Shown here: piece after piece, positions 56,434 to 64,000 of the stretch
How the letters are laid out: every line of letters begins with the position of its first letter
Numbering within the stretch: position 1 is the stretch's first letter
Assembly (NCBI GenBank): GCA_023055425.1
Contig: JALGPY010000003.1
Location: 67,688,991 to 67,752,990 of the forward strand
DNA: 64,000 bases
Reading direction: 5' to 3'
From: Linanthus parryae
Taxonomy: Eukaryota > Streptophyta > Magnoliopsida > Ericales > Polemoniaceae
Position numbers and translations under genes: made by a program
Notes under the pieces: model-generated
What the model was told of the DNA's origin: nothing
Databases searched by the model: none
The model's input: the letters and a program-made list of their open reading frames with translations, nothing else

Positions 56434-57273
56434 ATTATTCATTTATTATAATGCAACTAAGGAGAACTATCGCTTCCACTGCTCGGTCAGCGGAGGAGTG
56501 GCTAAGTAGTTGCATAGCTGCTGAAACGCCAGAAATGCTTCGGAAATTTTCCTCCTGCTACACGACATTTGGTACAAGCGAAATAAGGTGGTTTACAACG
56601 ACATTAGAGAAACACCTCAACAGGCAACTATGGAGATCATTGCCCTTGTGGAGGAGATTGTCTTACTAAAAAAGGGGGAGGCAATGTAGCAGCGCAACAA
56701 CGGACGAGAAAGAGCAAATGGGTAGACATACAGGGGACACAATCAAACTCAATTTTGACGGGGCATGGGATGTTTCAACCGGCAAGTCAAGTGCTGGAGT
56801 GGCGGCTCGGGTTATCAATGGAACTGTAGTTGCAACAATTGGTGTGACTACGGGTGAAAGGCTCTCGGCCAAAATGGCAGAAGCAAAAGCTGCTAATGTT
56901 GCGGTTGATTTGGCAATTCGCCGGGGGTTCAAGCGAATCATTCTAGAAGGCGATGCTCAAATTTTAATTGAAGAGATTATGGATCGGCACACGGGATTAG
57001 CGACAAAGGATTTTTCATAAACAGAAGATGAAATTAACTTTCTTATCTCAAAAGTTAATTTTTATGAAGACTGGTCCATGAATTTCATTGCTAGAGAGGG
57101 CAACGAGGTATCACACTTAGTAGCTGTTTTTTCAAAACATTCTAATGTAGAAGAAAACTGGGTTACTACTTTCCCAGATTGGTTAATAGCGGTAGCACAA
57201 CAAAATGTAACTGTCGAGAATCCGTTTCCGCCTTAGTGCTTTATAAAATGTGTTTTTCCCTCAAAAAAAAAAA
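56434..57273 (+). mobile_element. 5'-truncated LINE (non-LTR retrotransposon) insertion
   Basis: It is flanked by the 10-bp repeat AACTTATGTT (56424-56433 and 57274-57283) and ends in a run of about 11-13 A. It therefore has the hallmarks of target-primed reverse transcription: poly(A) tail, variable-length target duplication and 5' truncation. It contains only the C-terminal end of ORF2 (see the RNase H entry). Confidence 0.9.
56540..57236 (+). pseudogene. LINE ORF2 C-terminus: linker and RNase H-like domain
   Basis: Upstream, in a broken frame, NKVVYNDIRETPQQATM resembles the linker before the terminal RNase H of plant LINEs. From 56718 comes IKLNFDGAWDVSTGKSSAGV (first catalytic Asp), ATIGVTTGERLSAKMAEAKA (Glu), RRGFKRIILEGDAQILIEE (second Asp), a TAA stop at 57018-57020, then INFLISKVNFYEDWSMNFIA, REGNEVSHLVAVFSKHS (usually N..AD.LA) and a stop at 57234. 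It has the RVT_3-type fold. One nonsense codon and truncation make it non-functional. Confidence 0.85.
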
Positions 57274-58291
57274 AACTTATGTTGAGAAAATAACAAGCTA
57301 GAGTTTCTTTATATAGTAATAACTCTTTATAAACTACATAAAAGCCGCAATACTAATCATGTCCTTACATGGATTAGTCCACTTGCAAATAAGTCCCACT
57401 AACTTTGCTTATAATTGTGTTATGATCCTTTTATTAATTAGTCCAACTAATTAATACCAATATCCAATTTGATCTATGCGGTGTGTGACCCCATATGTTT
57501 CTACTTAGTTGGTAGTAACTCTTTTACTAACATGGAGCGGTGTCTAGCAACACATACATGCCACCAAACTAATGGAAATAGTCAGTGATCCAAATAAACA
57601 TTGTGCTCAATGTTCATGTATTGTGTTATCCCTTTGTCTCCATATCCGGATTGGACACGAGACATATTAGTCACACTTGTATATCGAATTCATAGTTCCT
57701 CGATCCTGGAAATATGCTTATCTGTGCAGATAACATCAATATCTCCATATTGATTTATATGAGTCTGGCTAGACATTCCATAAGCACTATCCCTCGAGTG
57801 GCCCATGGATATTTGCTCCTATTATGTGGGAGGAAAAAATCCTATCTATGTCCCTACGATCTCTAAGCTTGCTTCCTATCATGCGCGATAACTAACTTTA
57901 TAGTTACCGGTTAAGACGCAACGTTTGATAACATCAAAGTATGATATTTCACAACTAGAGTATCTAGTGATTTGAAGTCTACGGATTACAATACCATTAG
58001 CACTAGGAGAAGCACTTGTGAATTTAAATAATCTAATGTAGCCTTCTCGTTTTGGGTCAATCTGCATACCCATATTTTGGACTTGATATCTCCATAGCAA
58101 TCTACCCACAAACTAGTCTATAGTTGATTGGCCTGTTAACCAATATAATGGACTAGGGATATTTAAGATTAACAACACATTGTATCTAAGGACTTCATTA
58201 TATTAAATATCTCAATAAATAATAATTGAATATTCTAGCCAAACAATGTTCGTTCTAAATATAGATCGCCTCTGGGGCACCTATTCCAACA

Positions 58292-59282
58292 GTCTCCCAC
58301 TTGCACTAGATCCAATCTGGTGCCTCTATTATGCCTATAGATCTAGTGTGCCCTTCATGCTTTTGCAGAACAAGCGGCTTCGTCAAAGGATCTGAAATAT
58401 TGTCATCCGTTGGAATCTTGCATATCTTCACATCTCCTCTTTCGATCATTTCACGAATGAGATGGAATTTCCTAAGTACATGCTTTGATTTCTGGTGTGA
58501 TCTAGGTTCCTTGGCTTGTGCGATCGCCCAGAGTCGTCAAAGTACAACGCTATGGGATCCACAATGCTAGGAACTACACCAAGATTCGTCAGTGATAAAC
58601 TTCTTTATCCAAACAGCCTCATTCGCTCCGCCTACAACAGCGATGTACTCAGCTTCCGTTGTAGAATCAGAAACTGTCTCTTGCATGGAACTCTTCCATC
58701 TCACATCTCCTCCATTCAGGCAAAAAACATACTCTGATTGTGATCTGTAGTTATCTTTGTCGGTTTGGAAGCTTGCATCAGTGTAACCAATTACACTAGC
58801 TCTTCCTCTCCTCCAAATATCAAGAACGCATCCTTAGTTCTGGATGTTCTTGAAAAAAATCCAGTGACTATCAGCCGGATTAGACTGATATCTGCTTGCC
58901 ATACTCAACGCGTATGACACATCTGGTCTAGTACATAACAAGGCGTACATGATGGATCCTATGGCCGAAGCATAAAGAATCCTACTCATGCGGTCCCTCT
59001 CAATCTCATTGGAGGTACATTCACCCTTCGAGAGGGTGACTCCATGCGAAATGGGAAAGTATCCCTTCTTGGAATCTTGCATGTTGAACCGTTTCAACAC
59101 CTTTTCTATATATGTACTTTGGCTTAGGCTGAGCAGCCTCCTAGATCTATCTCTATAGATCTTGATACCAAGTATATGGGCTGCATCCCCTAAGTCTTTC
59201 ATTTCAAAACACTTCCCTAACCAATCCTTAACATATTACAAGGTAGGAATGTTGTTTCCAATGAGTAGTATGCCATCCACAT
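58292..59282 (-). pseudogene. element G pol fragment (RNase H and RT C-terminal half)
   Basis: The minus strand reads LGDAAHILGIKIYRDRSRRL, YIEKVLKRFNMQDSKKGY, SHGVTLSKGECTSNEIERD, YASAIGSIMYALLCTRPDVS and YALSMASRYQSNPADSHW. These are close to the corresponding part of element C. RNase H follows to 58331 with frameshifts (TDASFQTDKDNYRSQSEYVF-like). It breaks at 59282 inside the catalytic box (VDGILLIGNNIPTL, with the second Asp changed to Gly), where element H is inserted. Confidence 0.88.
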
Positions 59283-60706
59283 TGTTGGAATTATGCCCTA
59301 GAGGCAATCAATTAATTGTGACAAATATGTGGATTTACGATTCATTATGTTATCGATATGGAGATATGTTAACATGAATTACGTCATTAGAATATAAGTG
59401 TTATATTCTTAAATATCCCTAGTCAATTATAATGATTAACAGGACAATCAACTATAGACTAGTATGGGGTTGGATTGATATGGAGATATCACGATCCAAC
59501 ACATGGGTAGGCATTAGGAGTAATGGCGTACTTCATTGACCCACGACGAGAGGGCTACATTAGATTATGGTAAAGTCACAAGCGCTTCACGTAGTGCTAA
59601 TTGTATTGTAATCCTTAAACTTGAAGTCACTAGATACTCTAGTTTTGAACTATCATGCTTTGATATTATCAAACGTTACACCGTAACTGGGTAACTATAA
59701 AGGTAGTTATCGGGCATGGTAGAAAGCAAGCTTAGAGATCGTAGTGACGTAGACAAGATTTTTCCCTCCCACATAATGGGAGTAAATATCCATGGGCCAC
59801 TCGAGGGATGGTGATTATAGAATGTCTAGCCAGAATCAGATAAATCAATATGGAGATATTGATGTTATATGCACGGATAAGCACATTCCCAGGATCGAGG
59901 AACTATGGATTGGATATACGAGTTTGACTAATTTGTCTTGTGTACAATCTGGATATGGAGATAAAGGGATAACACAATACATGAACATTGGGAACAAGGT
60001 TTGTCTCATGACTATTTTTATTAGTTGGGTAGCGTGGATGTCTTGCTAGAGGCCGCTCCATGTTAGTACTAGTTACTACCAACTAAGTAGAAACCTATGG
60101 GGTCACACTCCCTATGGATTAGACCGGACATGGGAATTCAATACTATGATTAATTAATTAGAATGATCAATACGCAACTAATTGCAAACTTTATAGGACT
60201 AATTTGCAAGTTGGACTAATTTGTGTATGGACATGATTAGGATAGGGGCTTTTATGCAGTCAACAAGGAGTTGTTGGACTATATAAAGGACACTCCTAGC
60301 TTCCTTCCCACACTAATTCTCATAACACATTGAGTGGGAGAGAAAAGCAAGGAGAGAGAGCAAATCCCTAAGGGGCCGAATCCCCTTAGGACCGCCCCTA
60401 CCCCGTCTGCCACAAAGAGGGCCGAACACTTCTTTGGTTTTCCTTGTGTGATCTTCTTCTTCTTCTTCTTCCATAAATTCCTAGCTAGCACAAGGTGTTG
60501 GAAGATCTGGTTTCAATCCTAGGAGTGGACTATCCGTAGAGACGTGAACACTATTTCACGTGTGAAGTCATCACAGGAGAACCCAAAGGTATGTAGATAC
60601 TTTATTCCCTCACTATCGTTATGTAGTCTCTTCCTGTGATCCTTGGTGGGATTTGAGCAGGATTAATTTTTTTATTTCGCTGTGTAACCTGCGTCAAAAT
60701 CCAATA
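59283..60706 (+). repeat. element H 5' LTR, 1424 bp
   Basis: It starts TGTTGGAATTATGCCC and ends GCGTCAAAATCCAATA (final CA mutated to TA). The TATA box TATATAAAGG lies at about 60280-60289 in the ggagttgttggac context shared with C. Confidence 0.9.
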
Positions 60707-60707
60707 G

Positions 60708-60725
60708 TGGTATCAGAGCCACAGG
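60708..60725 (+). other. primer binding site of element H
   Basis: TGGTATCAGAGCCACAGG, complementary to initiator tRNA-Met, lies one base after the LTR. Confidence 0.92.
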
Positions 60726-62560
60726 TCGTAGAGCATAACGTAGTTTATGTGTTACGATTTTTGTTGCTTTACACTTTAATTATTGTTTATCGCGTAAAAC
60801 GGCCAAATAAAGCATATTAATGCAATTTGTGAATATGATTCAAGCCAAATAAGATCTAATATTACATGTGATGTAAGGATTAGTGAAGTTGGATCACATA
60901 AGATGTGAAAATTTTGGATCTAAATAAACTAGGGTTTGGGCACAAGTTGGAAAAATGTATTTTTCAAACTTGAAAACAACTAAACTTGGGCAACAAGGAA
61001 GCAGTTGTTTTGGAAACAATAAAATTTGGGAAACAAGGAAGAAGTTGTTTTTGGAAACAGCTAAACTTGGGCAACAAGGAAGAAGTTGTTTATGGAAACA
61101 ACTAAACTTGGGAACCACAGAGGAAGTTGTTTATGGAAACAACTAAACTTGGGAACCAAGGAGGAAGTTATTTATGGAAACAACTCCCACAAGAGGTTTG
61201 GCCCCCCTAGGGGACCGCCCCTCTCCTCCTTGCCGCACAAGAAATCGATTGACAAGGGGCCGGGCCTCCCTAGCGCACGACCTAGCCATGTGTTCTAGGG
61301 GCCGGCCGGCCCGGAGGCTTTGTGGTGGTCCTTTAGGGTTTTGGCCATGTATTGGTGGGCCCTCTTGGACCGATTTGACCCTAGTTAATCAAAAATCAAC
61401 AAAAATTGACCAAGCGTGTTAAAATCGGATTTTAACTGTGTATGTGTTATTTGCATGGTAATTGGATATGGCCTTAGGATGTGGTTTGGTGTGATTGTTT
61501 AATTTTTTTGTTTGGTTTACGGCCTGCGAGCTGATCAATTAATGTAATAATGAATTAGGGTTTACGGCCTGCGAGCCGATTTTTTTCTCAACTTGTGAGA
61601 TTTATTTTATTTAGTAAAGTTGTTAGTTAGTGCTAGATGGAATAGATTGTTAGCTAATATTGGAGAAAAAGAAGCCCAAAGACAAAGAAGCCACACAGAT
61701 GGAGCATGGAGCATTCCACAAGACTATGAAAGATGGACCAAAAGATGACGGCGCATGGAGATGTGTTTGCTATTTAGGGTTCATAGATATTCCTATTGGC
61801 TTGGGAATATTTTAGTCTAGAAATGCCATATCCACATCATGTTTTATTCATTTTGTGGTTGTTTATTTTCCTGTATTATTATTTTGTGATTGGTGTATGG
61901 ATGATGCATACAATTAGGATAATAAGATAATTAAACAACCTGGATCTTTTATTTGGAGTTGTCCACAAACTCAAATAATTAGATCAATTGATATGGATCA
62001 ACAAAACAATTAAAATTGAAAACAAAATCCCTCAATTTAAATATTGCATTTTTGCCTTCTCGTTATCTAGACACTCTTCATGATCATGATTATCAAACTC
62101 GTAGTGCCAAAGCAAGGCGACTTGATTTTTCATGCATATGTTGCGATGGCACAAAAAAGTAATGTGCAACTGTCTAGGTAAGAGGTTGGACGCAACGAGG
62201 TGATTTTAATAAGATTAAAATCCTAGAGGCAAACAATTGGGATTATCTATGGGATGGATAAATAAGGAGTTATTTTCCCAATTGAACCAAGAGTTTCATA
62301 AGGATGCAAATGGAATTGTTCCTACCTAAATAACCAATTTTGGGTGACTTGCCAAAGCAAGCTCAAAAGAAGTGAAATATGGACCTTGGCCCACTAGAAA
62401 ATATAATGATATTTTTCGCATTAATATAGAGGGTTATTAATCCGAGAAAATTAGTAGGAGCTATGTTTAACAATTTAAGTCCTTGTTAAATATAGTCATA
62501 CGTCACAATTTTTGCATAATTCCTTTTGTGTTTAATACCCATCGCATTAAACAAACAAAA
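60726..62560 (+). other. element H untranslated leader
   Basis: About 1.8 kb, non-coding, collinear with the C leader: the tandem array (60981-61184), GC-rich patch (61195-61330), the 'acggcctgcgagc' motif (about 61519 and 61563), 'atggagcatggagcattcc' (61700) and the conserved segment (62100-62460). Confidence 0.75.
60981..61184. repeat. 41-bp tandem repeat, 5 copies, in the H leader
   Basis: The core taaacttgggcaacaaggaa recurs at 60981, 61021, 61062, 61103 and 61144 (period 40-41 bp). C has one unit here, and D has a 57-bp array of related but distinct sequence. Confidence 0.92.
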
Positions 62561-63400
62561 CTTGACTTCATGTCCTCAAAAGGACAAGCTGTCTAGAATC
62601 TAATTTTAGACTGGTATAAAATTGAGAATTGTTCTCAAATAAAGGAAAAATGTTGTACATTGTAGAGCATAAAGTTCTCTTCCCACCGACTATCAAGACA
62701 CACTAAAAGCCTAATGAAAGGAACATTAAACAATAGTTATTTTGATGTAACTTGCCTCATGTCAGCTGCCATGAACTCTGAGCTTCAGAAGCAAGATGAG
62801 AAATATGGAGGTGTATGATATGATCATAAATTAAAAGAAGATCTTTCAAGGAGCGAGCTAGACATGAAAGGCTTAAAGTGTTGCTCCACTTTGCACTCTC
62901 TTGCTTAGCACTCGTCATGATCAAGATGGAGTGAGTTCGGGCTTGCCAAAGCAAGGCGACTTAATTCATCAAGATTTAACGTGACGACACAAGCGAGTAA
63001 TGTGTGACTGCTGAAGCCAGAGGTGAAGCGCAACTAAGCTAATTCAATAGGGTTGAAGGCTTAGAGACTGGGTTATCTATGAAATAGATAGAGAATAAAT
63101 AATTATTCTCCCAAGTGGACCGAGAATTGCATTGGATGCAATTATAGTTTTTGTTCAAAGATGATTTACTCAATATGATTGATCGCTATACAAAGCACTC
63201 ATAAAGGGCTAAAGGTAAAACATCTTAATGGTTAGCAGAATGGGTAAGGGAAAAAATGTTTGCGCCGACCCCATGGGTATAAAAGCAAGCTTGTTTCTAG
63301 AACAAAGTTGCCTTAAAGTTCCCACAGGTGGTATGGAGGAAGAGAAACTGCCCAAAGTACCTGGAAGGAAATAATAAAGGAATTAAGAATTCCAATTAGG
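62561..63400 (+). pseudogene. element H gag relic with leader-like replacement
   Basis: The start is recognisable as KDKLS...DWYKIENCSQI (about 62578-62645) and NSELQKQDEKYGGV (about 62773). Then 62905-63160 is leader-like rather than gag. Gag resumes with LLNMIDRYTKHS (about 63170), GKGKNVCADP (63240-63270) and NCPKYLEGNN (about 63350-63375). Many stops are present. Confidence 0.65.
62905..63160 (+). repeat. leader-like segment inside element H gag
   Basis: The phrases cgggcttgccaaagcaaggc, gacgacacaagcgagtaatg, gaagcgcaactaagct and ggaccgagaattgcattgga repeat the H leader at about 62098-62330 (gtgccaaagcaaggcgactt, gcgatggcac, ggacgcaacgaggt, gaaccaagagtttcat) in the same order. The homologous position in D is 17560-17840. 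Confidence 0.7.
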
Positions 63401-64000
63401 TATTTTTGTTATAGAAATCAATGTGTCTATCTCATCATCATGAGTATATGATACTATATGAGGGTCTCACATTTATAGTAATGTGGAAGATCTCAATAGA
63501 TATAGAAAATTGAATAAGGAAGAAATAAACCTACATGTGGGACAATGAAGCAAGGGGTTGCTAAACTAGCCGTAGGGAATTATTTATACCTTTTTGGAAT
63601 TATCCATGAATTAGAAAAATATGATATGTCACTACTTTGAGTAAGGATATTATCAGAGTTTCTTGTTTTGACAAGAAAAATCTTTTATTAAAATAATGGA
63701 CAAATGTTGTTCCATTTATTTTGATAATAATGTATTATTGTAATGCACTTTTGTCTAATTGGATTGTATATCCTTGATCATGATAATTTCATCTATAACA
63801 TTAATACCAAGAGGTTTGCATATAATGATATGAACCTCACTTATCTTTAGCATTATCATTTAGGCCACGTAAATAAGAGATACACATCTAGAACTCCATA
63901 TTGATGAATTTATGGAACTCATTTGATTATTGAATCATATGAGACATGTAAGACTTATTTATTAGGCAAATATATGATCTTTTGGGAAACATACATGTTG
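63401..64000 (+). pseudogene. element H protease/pre-integrase relic (partial)
   Basis: It follows C in order. The protease block is around 63430-63480 (the sequence after tcatcatcatgagtatatga corresponds to SWVLDTGCGSHI, now destroyed). A block at about 63590-63780 is equivalent to LELNNCYFVP to LYVLD, and the zinc segment after 63850 includes CHLGHVNKRYTSR-like and YETCKTYLLGKYM-like pieces. It runs off the window. Confidence 0.55.

Larger units (their letters stand above)
56052..58291 (-). repeat. element G 3' LTR, split by a LINE fragment
   Basis: On the plus strand it starts TGTAGGGTTTTGATGCAGG and ends ACCTATTCCAACA, followed by the PPT complement GTCTCCCACTT (58292-58302). It aligns with the D LTRs over its whole length apart from the insertion 56434-57273. 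A minus-strand TATA-like CTATATAAAG lies at 57305-57314. The target duplication should be GAATT (56047-56051), but the other end is outside the window. Confidence 0.85.
59283..64000 (+). mobile_element. Ty1/copia element H, left portion (runs off window)
   Basis: 5' LTR (59283-60706), PBS, leader, gag and start of pol on the plus strand, in the same family as C and D. It is inserted in the G pol right after CACAT (59278-59282), the predicted target duplication. It shares with D the leader-like segment inside gag. Coding parts are badly decayed, and the 3' LTR lies beyond 64000. Confidence 0.88.

Noticed and set aside
60894..61118. Repeat-containing minus-strand frame (KQLLPCCPSL...)
   Set aside because: It is the 41-bp leader minisatellite of element H read antisense.
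1..64000. CRISPR arrays, operons, tRNA or rRNA genes
   Set aside because: No regularly spaced identical repeats with unique spacers, no cloverleaf and no rRNA-like stretches were recognised. All strong repeats are explained by LTRs, MITEs or minisatellites.

Overview
The window looks like an intergenic-to-genic stretch of a flowering-plant (probably eudicot) nuclear genome. There is one fragment of an ordinary nuclear gene with introns. Everything else I can identify is transposable-element DNA, mostly Ty1/copia LTR retrotransposons nested in one another, plus a hAT element, several MITEs, a LINE 3' fragment and a Ty3/gypsy relic. I saw no bacterial-type gene organisation, CRISPR array, rRNA or tRNA gene. 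Family names rest on motifs read by eye; no database search was run.

Region 1 (1-7181) holds the last two recognisable coding exons of a class-I methionine aminopeptidase gene (+ strand; 1047-1094 and 6451-6596), separated by a 5.36 kb intron. The intron carries a solo LTR with perfect 5-bp target duplications (2552-3927), a decayed gypsy gag (- strand), and a MITE inserted in that gag (4424-5031).

Region 2 (7182-29055) is an internally deleted hAT transposon with 8-bp target duplications. It was split by a 20 kb Sirevirus-like copia element A (7757-27901, - strand, target duplication ATTAT). Element A carries an extra ORF after pol. A second copia element D (-) sits inside A in a rearranged form: solo LTR, 1.04 kb of A flank, LTR stub, D internal, D LTR. 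A Tourist-like MITE sits inside D. The nesting order is hAT < A < D < MITE.

Region 3 (29056-51380) is a decayed copia element F (- strand) split by Sirevirus-like element B (29175-47273, +, target duplication AACAA). B has the same odd topology as D: LTR, 0.68 kb of flank, 183-bp LTR stub, internal, LTR, flank again. Element C (29874-38360, +, target duplication AGAAG) inserted in the first LTR of B. C is the youngest-looking and most complete copy, with two LTRs differing at roughly two dozen sites over 1.43 kb. A MITE interrupts the reverse transcriptase of F.

Region 4 (51381-56051) is AT-rich and gene-free. It has five or more diverged copies of a roughly 0.7-0.9 kb unit, a Tourist-like MITE and a Stowaway MITE, possibly within a Helitron-like element.

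Region 5 (56052-64000) has a copia LTR (G) split by a LINE 3' end with an RNase H domain, then a G pol fragment. Element H (+) is inserted in the YVDD region of G and runs off the right edge.

No functional undescribed system was found. The most distinctive signals are three. A perfect 16-bp palindrome is dispersed through both LTR and coding parts of A and B. The LTR-flank-LTR stub arrangement occurs twice independently. In elements D and H a leader-like segment has replaced part of gag.
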